Assembly (NCBI GenBank): GCA_004563405.1
Contig: SFTH01000022.1
Span: forward strand, 1-43,109
Reading direction: 5' to 3'
Origin: a bacterium
Lineage (GTDB): Bacteria > Bacillota > Clostridia > Christensenellales > Aristaeellaceae
Length of the DNA stretch: 43,109 nt
The notes under the pieces were generated by a model. The model saw only the letters and a program-made list of their open reading frames with translations. It had not been told where the DNA came from and ran no database searches. How positions within the stretch are numbered: position 1 is the stretch's first letter; each line of letters opens with the position of its first letter. The translations under genes were made by a program, and so were the position numbers. Below, in pieces: positions 25,636 through 33,980 of this stretch.

Positions 25636-26574
25636 TCACAGCAGGCTCTTCACCCGCGCCACGATGTCCTCGGGCATCAGGTGGTAGTGCACCAGCAGCT
25701 CGTCGTACTTCTGGGCGGAGGTGCCGAAGGTATCCTGCACGCCCATGACGCTCACCGGGATGCGGCTCTCAGCCGGGCCGGCGCAGAGCGCCTCGCACAC
25801 TGCGGAGCCCAGGCCGCCGTAGATGTTGGCCTCCTCCACGGTCACAGCGGCCTTCATGCCGGCCGCAGCCGCCTGCGCGCCCGCCACGTCGAAGGGCTTG
25901 ATGGTGGCCACGTTGACGACCTTCACGGAGACGCCCTCTTTTTCGAGGATCTTCGCGGCTTCCAGCGCCTGATAGACCATGTAGCCGGTGGCGAACACGA
26001 CGGCGTCCTTGCCCTCGCGCAGGGTCTTGACCTTGCCAAACTCGAAGGGCTCGTCGGGGTTGGTGACCTCGGGCACGTCGTTGCGGTTCACGCGGATGTA
26101 GCAGGGGCCGTCGATCTCCGCCATGGCCTTGACGATCTTGGCGGTCTCGATTGCGTCTGCGGGAGAGAACACCTTCATGTTCGGAAGCACGCGCATGATG
26201 GTGATGTCGTCGATGGACTGATGGGTCTTGCCGTCGCCGTAGTCGGACAGGCCTGCGGAGGAGCCGCAGATCTTCACGTTCAGCCGCGGGATGGCCACGG
26301 AGGAGCGGATCTGATCGTAGGGACGGCCGGACGCGAACACCGCGAAGGTGCTGGCGAAGGCCACATGGCCCGTCAGCGCCAGACCTGCCGCCGCGGAGAT
26401 CATGTTCGCCTCGGCGATGCCCATCTGGAAGTAGCGCTCCGGGAACTCCGCGCCGAACATGTTGGACATGGTGGACTTGCCCAGGTCGGCCTCCAGGGCG
26501 ACGACCTTGCTGTTGGAGCGGCCCAGCTCCAGCAGAGCCTGACCGTAAGCTTTGCGCATATTACTCATTCCCAT
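25636..26574 (-). CDS. Transketolase, C-terminal subunit
   Basis: 312 residues equal to the pyrimidine-binding and C-terminal domains of transketolase. FQMGIAEANMISAAAGLAL (around 48-66) includes the catalytic Glu that activates thiamine diphosphate, followed by FAVFASGRPYDQIR and the phosphate-site region GDGKTHQSIDDI. It works with the subunit encoded three bases upstream. Split transketolases in catabolic operons often serve a dedicated substrate; an apulose-4-phosphate or sulfo-sugar role is known for some members. Confidence 0.93.
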   Translation of the reverse strand: MGMSNMRKAYGQALLELGRSNSKVVALEADLGKSTMSNMFGAEFPERYFQMGIAEANMISAAAGLALTGHVAFASTFAVFASGRPYDQIRSSVAIPRLNVKICGSSAGLSDYGDGKTHQSIDDITIMRVLPNMKVFSPADAIETAKIVKAMAEIDGPCYIRVNRNDVPEVTNPDEPFEFGKVKTLREGKDAVVFATGYMVYQALEAAKILEKEGVSVKVVNVATIKPFDVAGAQAAAAGMKAAVTVEEANIYGGLGSAVCEALCAGPAESRIPVSVMGVQDTFGTSAQKYDELLVHYHLMPEDIVARVKSLL

Positions 26575-26577
26575 TTG

Positions 26578-27417
26578 TCACGCCTCCTCCAGCATCTTCT
26601 TGACGATTTCCTTGGCCTGGGCATACTCCTCTGCGTTCATCGCAGCGTTGTGATAGGCGGCCTTGCCCTCGGCAAAGGCGAAGCCCTTGCCCTTGACGGT
26701 CTTGGCCAGAACCACGGTGGGCTGGCCCTTGGTGGCCTTGGCCTCCTCGAAGGCGGCGAGGATCTGGGCCATGTCGTGGCCGTCGATCTCGATCACATGC
26801 CAGCCGAAGGAAGCCCACTTCTCCTTGAGGTTCGGGTTCGGGAGCACCTTTTCGACGGTGTCGGTGGCCTGGACGCCGTTGACGTCCACGATGGCGCACA
26901 GGTTGTCCATCTTATAGGCGGCTGCGGCCATGGCGGCCTCCCAGATCTGGCCCTCGGCCAGCTCGCCGTCGCCCAGCACGCAGTAGACGCGGGAATCGCT
27001 GCCGTCCACGCGCAGGCCGAACGCCATGCCCAGGCACACGGACAGGCCCTGACCCAGGGAGCCGGTGACGGCCTCGATGCCGGGGGTGTGGTCCATGTCC
27101 GGATGGCCCTGCAGGGTGCCGTCCAGGGTCTTGACGTGCTTGAGCGCCTCGCGCTCCACATAGCCCAGCTCCACGAACGCCGCGTACTGCGCCAGCACCG
27201 CGTGGCCCTTGGAGAACACCAGGCGGTCGCGGCGGGGATCCTTGGGATCGTCAAAGACGCGCATGGTCTTGAAGTAGAGCGCTGCGACCACGTCCATGAT
27301 GGAGGAGCTGCCGCCCAGATGGCCCACCTTTCCCGGAGGGATCATGTCGATGAGGTTGCCGCGCAGCTGTGCGGCGCGCTTTTTCAGCTCGCTGATTTCC
27401 TTTGCACTAAATGCCAT
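26578..27417 (-). CDS. Transketolase, N-terminal (ThDP-binding) subunit
   Basis: 279 residues matching the pyrophosphate-binding half of transketolase: GHLGGSSSIMDVVAALYF near 33, SKGHAVLAQYA near 69, GSLGQGLSVCLGMAFGLRV near 115, and the thiamine-diphosphate motif GDGELAEGQIWEAAM...VDVNGVQ near 148-177. Together with the next gene it makes a complete transketolase that moves two-carbon ketol units. It is the fourth enzyme gene of the operon after the transport genes. Confidence 0.93.
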   Translation of the reverse strand: MAFSAKEISELKKRAAQLRGNLIDMIPPGKVGHLGGSSSIMDVVAALYFKTMRVFDDPKDPRRDRLVFSKGHAVLAQYAAFVELGYVEREALKHVKTLDGTLQGHPDMDHTPGIEAVTGSLGQGLSVCLGMAFGLRVDGSDSRVYCVLGDGELAEGQIWEAAMAAAAYKMDNLCAIVDVNGVQATDTVEKVLPNPNLKEKWASFGWHVIEIDGHDMAQILAAFEEAKATKGQPTVVLAKTVKGKGFAFAEGKAAYHNAAMNAEEYAQAKEIVKKMLEEA

Positions 27418-27446
27418 AGTGAATCTTCTCCTTTATTGGAAATCCA

Positions 27447-28217
27447 TTAGTAGCAGGTCACGCCGCCGTCCACCGGCAGCGAAACGCCGTTGATGAAGCT
27501 CGCCTCTTCGCTGGCGAGGTAGAGCACCGCGTTGGCGACGTCCGCAGAGGTGGCCAGACGGCCCAGCGGCACCTCGCCCAGGCGCTCCGCGCGGTTCTGC
27601 GCACCCTTCTCGGGATCGTTGAACAGCACCTGAATGAAGGGCGTGTCCACCGTGGAGGGATGGATGGAATTGCAGCGGATGTTGTCCTTGGCGTAGCGGG
27701 AGGCGATGGCCTTGGTGAGCATGGTCACCGCGCCCTTGGTGGCGGTGTAGGCCTCGGTGGTGTACTTGTGGCCGATCAGGCCGCACACGGAGGAGGTGTT
27801 GATGATCGCGCCGCCGCCCTGCCTGCGCATCACGGGAATGGCGTACTTGCAGCCCAGGAAGGTGGAGCCGGTGTTGACCTTCATCATGGTCATCCACTCG
27901 TCGATGTTCATTTCTTCAACGGGCTTGCGGATATTGATGCCCGCGTTGTTGACCAGCACGTCCACGCGACCGGTCACTTCCACAGCGAAGTCCACGGCCT
28001 TCTTCCAGGCCTCCTCGCTCGTCACGTCGGTGCCGCAGAACCAGGCCTCGCCGCCCGCAGCCTTCAGCTCGGCAACGAGCGCGTCGCCCTTTTCCTTCGC
28101 GGCTTCCAGATCGAGAATCACGATCTTTGCGCCGTTTTCGCTCAGCAGGCGCGCCATTGCGCTGCCCAGACCGCCGGCGCCGCCGGTGATGAGTATGGTC
28201 TTGTTCCTGACGTTCAT
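27447..28217 (-). CDS. Short-chain dehydrogenase/reductase
   Basis: 256 residues of the classical SDR family. TGGAGGLGSA (11-20) is the cofactor site, D64 (GTDV), NNAG (90-93), catalytic Ser142, Tyr157 and Lys161 (YTATK) are all present, and PVDGGVTCY closes the protein. Size and pattern fit gluconate 5-dehydrogenase or another polyol/sugar-acid dehydrogenase. Acidic Asp36 after beta 2 suggests NAD preference. Substrate is not decided by sequence. Confidence 0.9.
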   Translation of the reverse strand: MNVRNKTILITGGAGGLGSAMARLLSENGAKIVILDLEAAKEKGDALVAELKAAGGEAWFCGTDVTSEEAWKKAVDFAVEVTGRVDVLVNNAGINIRKPVEEMNIDEWMTMMKVNTGSTFLGCKYAIPVMRRQGGGAIINTSSVCGLIGHKYTTEAYTATKGAVTMLTKAIASRYAKDNIRCNSIHPSTVDTPFIQVLFNDPEKGAQNRAERLGEVPLGRLATSADVANAVLYLASEEASFINGVSLPVDGGVTCY

Positions 28218-28241
28218 AAGTCATACCCCCTATTTTGTTTT

Positions 28242-28269
28242 CCCGGGCGCGTAGCGCAGCGCGCCCGGG
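28242..28269. other. Intercistronic stem-loop between tctA and the SDR gene
   Basis: CCCGGGCGCG/CGCGCCCGGG, a perfect 10-bp stem with an 8-base loop. It lacks a T tract on the minus strand and may stabilise or separate the transport and enzyme parts of the mRNA. Confidence 0.45.
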
Positions 28270-28281
28270 AAGCGCGTACAG

Positions 28282-29799
28282 TTAAGCCGCCTTCTTTTCG
28301 TTCAGCTCCGCCTTCGTGGCCTTGACGGTCTTGATCACGCCGGAGATCAGCGTGTAGAGCACCACGACGATCAGGATGTCGCCCATCCAGCGGGAGAACA
28401 GCGGAATGATGGAGCCGTTGCCCTGGGTCAGCGCCTGGCGGAAGCAGGTGTCGGCGGTGCCGCCGAGAATCAGGCCCAGCGTGACCGGGGCGAGGTTGAT
28501 TTTGAATTTCCTGAGAATGAAGCCGATGACGCCGAAGACCAGCGCGAGACGCACGTCGAAGAGCGTGGTGCGGGAGGCGTAGGCGCCGACCACCGTCAGC
28601 ATGACGATGATGGGCATCAGGATCTTGCGGTTGATCTGCAGGATCCTGACCATGGGCTTGGTCAGAATCAGGGACAGGCCCAGCATGATGATCGCCGCGA
28701 CGGCGATGGTCAGGCCGACCACATACATGAAGTTCGGAGCCTTCAGGGTGAGCATCGGGCCGGGCTGCACGCCGTGCAGGTTCAGCGCAGCCAGGAACAT
28801 GGCGGCCTGGGTGGAGCCCGGGATCGCCAGAGTCAGCATGGGAATCATCGCGCCGGGGATGCAGGCGTTGTTTGCAGTCTCAGAGCAGGACAGGCCCTCG
28901 AAGCTGCCGCGGCCGAACTTTTCCTTCTCCTTGGAGCGGCTCTTGCCCACGGAGTAGGACATCCAGGCGGCGATGTCCTCGCCCGCGCCGGGGATTGCGC
29001 CGATGCCGCAGCCGATGAGCGCGCTTCGCAGCGCGGGCTTCATCAGGCTCTTGAGCTCCTGCCTGTTGGGCAGGATGGTGCCCATGTCGCCGTTGACCTG
29101 CACGGGGGTGCGGTCCTGGAGCACGGTGAGCACCTCGGCAATGCCGAAGAGACCGATCAGCGCCGGGATCAGGGTCACGCCGCTGGTGAGGCCGGACGTG
29201 AAGATGAAGCGCTTGCCGTTGTAGATGGCGTCCACGCCGATCATGGCGCAGAAGAAGCCCAGGAAACCGCCGATCCAGCCCTTCAGGGGCGTGGAGTCCA
29301 CGGACAGGTTGCCGCAGATGGTGATGCCGAACACGCTCAGCAGGAACAGCTCCCACTTGCCGAACTTCAGCGCGATGGTGGAGATGAAGGGCGTGGCGAT
29401 CATCATGATCACGCAGGAGATCAGGGTGCCGCAGCAGGAGGCGAACACGCCGCCGAAGAGGGCCTTGCCGCCCTTGCCCTGCTTGGCGAGGGGATAGCCG
29501 TCCAGCGCGGTCGCCGCCGCGTTGGGCGTGCCGGGAATGTTGAGCATGATCGCCGAGAACAGACCGCCGGAGACCGCGCCAACGTAGGTGCCCAGCATGA
29601 AGGCCACCGCCGTGCTGGAGGACATGCTGTAGGTGATATTGATCAGAAGGGCCAGGGCCATCGTGCCGGTCAGGCCGGGAATTGCGCCCACGACCAGACC
29701 CAGCAGCACCGCTGCCGCGATGATCGGAAGATTCCAGCCGCCGAACGCCGCGCCGAAGGCGGAACCAAAGTAGCCAAGTTGTTCAAGAATTGCGCTCAC
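28282..29799 (-). CDS. Tripartite tricarboxylate transporter, TctA large permease
   Basis: 505 residues, ten or more membrane segments, the usual TctA length. Family features are GAIPGLTGTMALALLINITYSM near residue 38, the second inverted copy GIGAIPGAGEDIAAWMSYS near 255, and PGSTQAAMFLAAL. It is the channel of a sodium- or proton-driven carboxylate importer working with TctB and the binding protein TctC. Start ATG at 29799. Confidence 0.95.
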   Translation of the reverse strand: MSAILEQLGYFGSAFGAAFGGWNLPIIAAAVLLGLVVGAIPGLTGTMALALLINITYSMSSSTAVAFMLGTYVGAVSGGLFSAIMLNIPGTPNAAATALDGYPLAKQGKGGKALFGGVFASCCGTLISCVIMMIATPFISTIALKFGKWELFLLSVFGITICGNLSVDSTPLKGWIGGFLGFFCAMIGVDAIYNGKRFIFTSGLTSGVTLIPALIGLFGIAEVLTVLQDRTPVQVNGDMGTILPNRQELKSLMKPALRSALIGCGIGAIPGAGEDIAAWMSYSVGKSRSKEKEKFGRGSFEGLSCSETANNACIPGAMIPMLTLAIPGSTQAAMFLAALNLHGVQPGPMLTLKAPNFMYVVGLTIAVAAIIMLGLSLILTKPMVRILQINRKILMPIIVMLTVVGAYASRTTLFDVRLALVFGVIGFILRKFKINLAPVTLGLILGGTADTCFRQALTQGNGSIIPLFSRWMGDILIVVVLYTLISGVIKTVKATKAELNEKKAA

Positions 29800-29817
29800 T
29801 GGTTAAATCCTCCTTCC

Positions 29818-30333
29818 TCAGGGCAGCGTGATGCCGAGGCCAAACTTGAATGCGTAGTAGAAGACCAGGGGGGCCACCACGGAGATGATCAGCGCGATCA
29901 CCCAGCCCGGGATGGGGCCGACCTTTTTACAGGCCTTGAGATACAGGAAGTTGACGAAGAGGTAGATCGCACTGGAGATGCGGAAGCCCAGCCAGTCGAT
30001 CAGGAAGAACATGTAGACGAACATCATCGCGAGCAGAATGACCACGCGGATGGTGCTGTCGTTGGTGACAAAGGCCTTGAGGAAGCTGCCGGTGAGAACC
30101 TCCTTCAGCTCCGCGACGCCGCCGCCCTTGACGCCGATGAAGGCGAGCACCGCGCCGAGCACCAGCAGCACGCAGCCGATGATGCAGGGGAAGAAACCCG
30201 CGCCGTCGGTGAAGCTCTTCATGAACTTCAACTGGGTGGAGGTGACGATGACATAAATGCTGAAGAGAACGAGCAGAACGCCAAAGACCATATCCATGGC
30301 CGCAGTTCTTTTCTTCTGATTCTGTCCGTCCAT
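29818..30333 (-). CDS. Tripartite tricarboxylate transporter, TctB small subunit
   Basis: 171 residues with four membrane segments, the small permease subunit of the TTT system (TctB family). It lies between the binding-protein and large-permease genes, the standard order. ATG at 30333 has AAGGAG 8 bases before it; a GTG three codons upstream overlaps that SD and is rejected. Confidence 0.9.
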   Translation of the reverse strand: MDGQNQKKRTAAMDMVFGVLLVLFSIYVIVTSTQLKFMKSFTDGAGFFPCIIGCVLLVLGAVLAFIGVKGGGVAELKEVLTGSFLKAFVTNDSTIRVVILLAMMFVYMFFLIDWLGFRISSAIYLFVNFLYLKACKKVGPIPGWVIALIISVVAPLVFYYAFKFGLGITLP

Positions 30334-30355
30334 TACAATCACTCCTTTGTTTTCG

Positions 30356-30395
30356 TAAAAGAGGCGCCGCCGACGTCTACCACGTCAGCGACGCC
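30356..30395 (-). terminator. Attenuator-like hairpin between tctC and tctB
   Basis: Minus strand: a 14-bp stem GGCGTCGCTGACGT/ACGTCGGCGGCGCC with two G-U pairs and a 5-base loop, followed by TCTTTTACG. Partial termination here would give excess binding protein over permease and enzymes. Confidence 0.65.
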
Positions 30396-30478
30396 CGGAT
30401 GAACGGATCGGCTACGGCCACTTCACGGGGAAGGGCGCGCGCCACATCCTGTGACAGATGGTTGCTTTGGCAAACTGC

Positions 30479-31522
30479 TTATTCGATGGTCGCCTTCAGG
30501 GTCTCCCAGTCGTACTCCTCGAGGGTCGGGATGCCGTGGTCGGCGGGGTTGCCCTCGGCCAGGCCGGCATTGTAGATGGTCCAGGAGTAACCGGAGATGG
30601 AGTAGGACAGGAACTTGTCGGCTTCCTCACCGGTCAGGCCGATGATGTTGAAGCCCTTGGACGCGGCGAATTCCTTCACGGCGTCGGTGGTGATGGCGTA
30701 GTTGAAGGCCTCGGTCAGCGCGTCGATGATCTCCTGGGGAGCGTCGCGCGGGATCATGATGGGCCAGGTTTCGTTCAGGTTCGGGATGGCTTCGGTGCCC
30801 TCGATCAGGGTGGTGACGGAGGGGCAGGTGATGCCGGCGTCGGTGAACTCGAAGGCGTCAGCGCAGGTCACGAAGATCGGGACCAGCTTGCCGGCGTTGA
30901 TGTAGTCGATGACGGAGGACAGGGAGCCGGCGCCCATCTGGGCATCGCCCGCGATGCAGGCTACGCCAGCGTCAGAGCAGGAGCCGAACAGCGCATAGGA
31001 GGGAGCCGCAACGCCAGCCGCCGCGCAGATGGCTTCGAACTGGGTGTGCGGGCCGTTGCCGTAAGCGCCGATGGCAAACTGGTTCGCGGGATCCGCGATG
31101 TACTCGAGCATCTGGTCCACGGTGGTGATGCCGGAATCGGGGTTCGCGAACACGACTGCCGGGCCGGAGTACGGATGGAAGGAGATCCAATCCTGCCAGC
31201 TGGAATCGGAGTAGCCATAGACCGGGAAGGAAGAGAATCCGCCGGTGCCGGTGGCGAACAGGTTGTAGCCGTTGTGCTCCTCGCCGAGGACGTAGTCGCA
31301 GGCCACGGCAGAGTTCGCGCCTTCCATGTTGGAGCAGGTGATGTTTTCGCCGAGATACTCGGCCATCGCAGCGACCACAGGACGCACCGCAGTGTCGGTT
31401 CCGCCGCCGGCGCCGTAGCCGACGTACACGTTGGGCGTGCCGTCCGGCCAGACCGCCGCCATTGCGGAAGCGCAGCCCAGGACGAGAACCAGGGAGAGAA
31501 CCAGAGCAAACAGTTTCTTCAT
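30479..31522 (-). CDS. Tripartite tricarboxylate transporter substrate-binding protein TctC
   Basis: 347 residues of the Bug/TctC family. The signal peptide KKLFALVLSLVLVLGCASAMA could be read as an imperfect lipobox (VLGC) or, better, as a signal-peptidase-I site after AMA. The mature protein begins VWPDGTPNVYVGYGAGGGTDTAVRP, where the GAGGGTD loop is the ligand-site signature of the family; a second loop is GYGNGPHTQFE-like near 190. It captures a carboxylate outside the cell. AGGAGG lies before the ATG. It is the first of the three transporter genes. Confidence 0.93.
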   Translation of the reverse strand: MKKLFALVLSLVLVLGCASAMAAVWPDGTPNVYVGYGAGGGTDTAVRPVVAAMAEYLGENITCSNMEGANSAVACDYVLGEEHNGYNLFATGTGGFSSFPVYGYSDSSWQDWISFHPYSGPAVVFANPDSGITTVDQMLEYIADPANQFAIGAYGNGPHTQFEAICAAAGVAAPSYALFGSCSDAGVACIAGDAQMGAGSLSSVIDYINAGKLVPIFVTCADAFEFTDAGITCPSVTTLIEGTEAIPNLNETWPIMIPRDAPQEIIDALTEAFNYAITTDAVKEFAASKGFNIIGLTGEEADKFLSYSISGYSWTIYNAGLAEGNPADHGIPTLEEYDWETLKATIE

Positions 31523-31587
31523 TGATCTTTTCCTCCTTGTTATTTTTCAGCACGTTGTCCGTGCCAAAACGCTTTCGTTGGGGGAGC

Positions 31588-32616
31588 TCACAGCTCCATT
31601 GCCTTGAGGACGTTCCAGCCGCACTGCACGAACTGGTCCAGCGTGCGGTTGCAGGAACCGAAGGTGATGAACTCCTCCGGCTTCATGCCGTCGGGCTCGT
31701 AGGCCTTCACGAACTCCGGCATCTCCATCAGGCGGGCGAGAATCGCGGGGTCCACCTCGTCGTCGATGCGGCAGGTGAAGTCGGTCTCCTTCTCCAGCTG
31801 CTTTGCGATGCCCGGAGCCACGCTCATGATCATGTCCGCGCCCGCCAGCTGCGTGATGTGGTACGCGCCGCGGCAACCTGCCGGCATCAGCACGCAGTCG
31901 TAATTCCGCTCCTTGAAGATGCGGTAGGCGCGCTTGATGGCCGCCGTGCCCGCCCAGATGATGTCGGCCTCGGTGGCCTTCGCGCGGGTGTCGTACATCA
32001 CGTCGCGCAGATAGTCGTCCAGACGGCCCACCATCAGCACCGCAATGCCCAGACCGGGCTCGATGCCGTTCTTGCGGGCACGCTCGTGTCCGCGCTGCAC
32101 CGCCTCGCCCACCGCCAGCACCTGGGGAACGGTGAAGCTCACCGTCGCCGCCACGTTCAGGCCGATGGCCGCGCACTCCTCGATCGCCTCGATGCCGGCC
32201 CGGGTGGCGGGCATCTTGATGACCACGTTGTCGCCGCATGCGCCGTACTTCTTCGCGGTGGCGATGGTCGCCTCCACGTCGCCGGGCTTCGCCGGATTCG
32301 TCTGGGCGCAGCAATAGCCGCGGAACGGGCCCTGCGCGCGCATCGGGCGCACCTTCTTCGCCAGATAGGTCACCGTCTGGGCGATCCACTCCTCCGCCCG
32401 CGCGTCGCCCTGCACATCCGCAGGAACGCCCGGCAGCACGCCCTTCCAGAAGTCCGGCTGCGCCTTCAGCGTGGCGCCGATCAGGAAGGGATTGGTGGTC
32501 AGACCGCAGGCGCCGTTTTCGATGGCAGCATCCAGCTCGGGAACGATGGCGCTGTCGTGCCAGTAGACGGAAGGCGTCTCGGAGGACAGCCACTTCAGAT
32601 AGCGATTCTCACTCAT
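31588..32616 (-). CDS. Transaldolase-family protein
   Basis: 342 residues with the class I aldolase barrel. GLTTNPFLIG (38-47) is the transaldolase entry motif, and VVIKMPATRAG has Lys134 as the Schiff-base lysine; AATVSFTVPQVLA replaces the usual N-x-T-L-x-F segment, so it is not a standard transaldolase. It is probably a dedicated transaldolase or aldolase of the operon, perhaps acting on an unusual keto-sugar. ATG at 32616 has GAGGGG 8 bases upstream; a TTG two codons earlier is rejected. Confidence 0.88.
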   Translation of the reverse strand: MSENRYLKWLSSETPSVYWHDSAIVPELDAAIENGACGLTTNPFLIGATLKAQPDFWKGVLPGVPADVQGDARAEEWIAQTVTYLAKKVRPMRAQGPFRGYCCAQTNPAKPGDVEATIATAKKYGACGDNVVIKMPATRAGIEAIEECAAIGLNVAATVSFTVPQVLAVGEAVQRGHERARKNGIEPGLGIAVLMVGRLDDYLRDVMYDTRAKATEADIIWAGTAAIKRAYRIFKERNYDCVLMPAGCRGAYHITQLAGADMIMSVAPGIAKQLEKETDFTCRIDDEVDPAILARLMEMPEFVKAYEPDGMKPEEFITFGSCNRTLDQFVQCGWNVLKAMEL

Positions 32617-32628
32617 TGTCAAAACCCC

Positions 32629-33648
32629 TCATTCCGTGTCAATTTGCATCAGTACCTTGAAATACTTGCCGCTGCTTACGTCCTTGAATGCCTGTTCCCA
32701 CTGGCTCAACGGCAGCACATGGGTCAAATAGGGTTTGAGCTCCAGCGAGTTCACAACCTCCAGCATCTTTCTCCAGCTGGAGGGATTGGAGCCGAAGCTG
32801 GTCAGCAGGCGCAGCTCCTTGTAGAGCGCACCATCCATGTCCACGGGGATGCTCTTTCCGTACAGGCCGACCTGCACCACGCGGGCATGCTTGTCGGAGA
32901 AGCGGATGCAGTTCGCCAGCGAGGGCGCCGCGGCCGCACATTCGAAGGAGAGGGTGAAGCCGCTCTCGCCCATTTCCGCGAGCGCCGCGGCGATCCCGTC
33001 GGCAGAGGTGACGGTCCTGTCCGCGCCCAGGGAGGCGGCCAGCTCCAGGCGCTGCGCATCCGCGGGCAGGCCGGAAACCACGACCCGCGCGCCCGCCTTC
33101 TTGCAAAGCTGCATGCAGATCTGACCCATCAGACCCGCGCCGCTGATCAGAACCAGATCGTCCTTCTGCACCTGACCGATTTCATACACCGCGCGGGCGC
33201 AGCAGGCTACGGGCTCGTATGCCGCCATCTCGTCCACGGGCGCGCCGTCCACCTTGAAGCAGCTCTTCGCGGGCACCACGATGTATCTGCACATCGCGCC
33301 GTTGCGCCAGGAGCCGATGGAGCGCCGGTCGGGACACATCATGTCCAGCCCGGATTTGCAGTATTTGCACGTTCCGCAGGTGTAGGCGCAGGCCAGAGAG
33401 ACCACCGTGTCTCCCAGCGAGAAGCCCACAGCCTCCGAACCCATGTCCACCACCGTGGCCACATATTCGTGGCCCAGGGTCACGGGCGTGCTGTGGGGAT
33501 ATTCGTCCCGAATGATGTGAATGTCTGTTCCGCAGATACCAACTGTGCGAACCTCCAGCAGGAGCTCGTCCCGCGCGGGTTCCGGCTTGGCCACGTCCCG
33601 CATGCCAAAGTCCTGGGCTCCATCCGCATACTTTACAACGGCCTTCAT
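32629..33648 (-). CDS. Zinc-dependent MDR alcohol/polyol dehydrogenase
   Basis: 339 residues of the medium-chain dehydrogenase family. Catalytic zinc ligands are Cys39 (GICGTDIH) and His60-Glu61 (GHEY); the structural zinc lobe has Cys residues in CAYTCGTCKYCKSGLDMMC; the Rossmann motif is GAGLMGQICMQL near 170. Relatives oxidise sorbitol, threonine, galactitol phosphate or sugar acids. It is the first gene of the operon and has GGAGG before the ATG. Confidence 0.92.
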   Translation of the reverse strand: MKAVVKYADGAQDFGMRDVAKPEPARDELLLEVRTVGICGTDIHIIRDEYPHSTPVTLGHEYVATVVDMGSEAVGFSLGDTVVSLACAYTCGTCKYCKSGLDMMCPDRRSIGSWRNGAMCRYIVVPAKSCFKVDGAPVDEMAAYEPVACCARAVYEIGQVQKDDLVLISGAGLMGQICMQLCKKAGARVVVSGLPADAQRLELAASLGADRTVTSADGIAAALAEMGESGFTLSFECAAAAPSLANCIRFSDKHARVVQVGLYGKSIPVDMDGALYKELRLLTSFGSNPSSWRKMLEVVNSLELKPYLTHVLPLSQWEQAFKDVSSGKYFKVLMQIDTE

Positions 33649-33714
33649 TTGTAACCTTACCTCCGTTTGCTGCAGTCAGAAATCGAAAAGTTTACGCTCT
33701 CTTTATTCTTGTGC

Positions 33715-33724
33715 ATACCGGTAT
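33715..33724. promoter_or_regulatory. Candidate operator of the sugar-acid operon
   Basis: ATACCGGTAT is a perfect 10-bp palindrome at about +11 to +20 of the operon transcript, a classic repressor position. The GntR/FadR regulator at the far end is the likely ligand; this is inference. Confidence 0.45.
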
Positions 33725-33741
33725 ACTGGTTTGTAAACAAA

Positions 33742-33770
33742 GTATAACACGCAATATTCTCCCTTGTCAA
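33742..33770 (-). promoter_or_regulatory. Promoter of the 13-kb sugar-acid operon
   Basis: Minus strand TTGACA (33765-33770), 17-base spacer, TTATAC (33742-33747). Leader of about 85 nt to the dehydrogenase ATG. No other clear promoter is seen between the genes down to 20,809. Confidence 0.8.
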
Positions 33771-33777
33771 TATAAAG

Positions 33778-33806
33778 AAGTGTACAAATCTGTGAATTCT
33801 ACACTT
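33778..33806. repeat. Inverted repeat upstream of the operon promoter
   Basis: AAGTGTA (33778-33784) and TACACTT (33800-33806) lie just upstream of the -35, where an activator or a second regulator dimer could bind. Confidence 0.4.
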
Positions 33807-33861
33807 TTAATAAGATAACTCATGTGCTTTTTTACGTTTGTTGAAAATAAATCTGCAGGGC

Positions 33862-33897
33862 ACATAAAGAAACCGGCAGCTCTGGGGCGCTGCCGGT
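33862..33897 (-). terminator. Terminator of the Cys-rich gene pair
   Basis: ACCGGCAGC/GCTGCCGGT (33872-33897), 9 bp, followed on the minus strand by TTTCTTTATG. It would end transcription coming from the gene pair at 34,218-35,312. Confidence 0.6.
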
Positions 33898-33937
33898 CTG
33901 TATAAATTCACCCGCCTTACAATCGGGCCCTTCCGGG

Positions 33938-33970
33938 CCGCAGCGCGGTGGAAGCGCCACCGCGCTGCGG
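33938..33970. other. Very stable hairpin in the gene-free region
   Basis: A perfect 14-bp stem CCGCAGCGCGGTGG/CCACCGCGCTGCGG with a 5-base loop and no T tract, directly next to the tandem repeat. Apart from these structures I see nothing that codes between 33,807 and 34,217. Confidence 0.6.
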
Positions 33971-33980
33971 CCGCTTTCGG

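Noticed and set aside
25681..27450. 589-residue plus-strand frame opposite the transketolase genes
   Set aside because: Mirror frame of two real genes.
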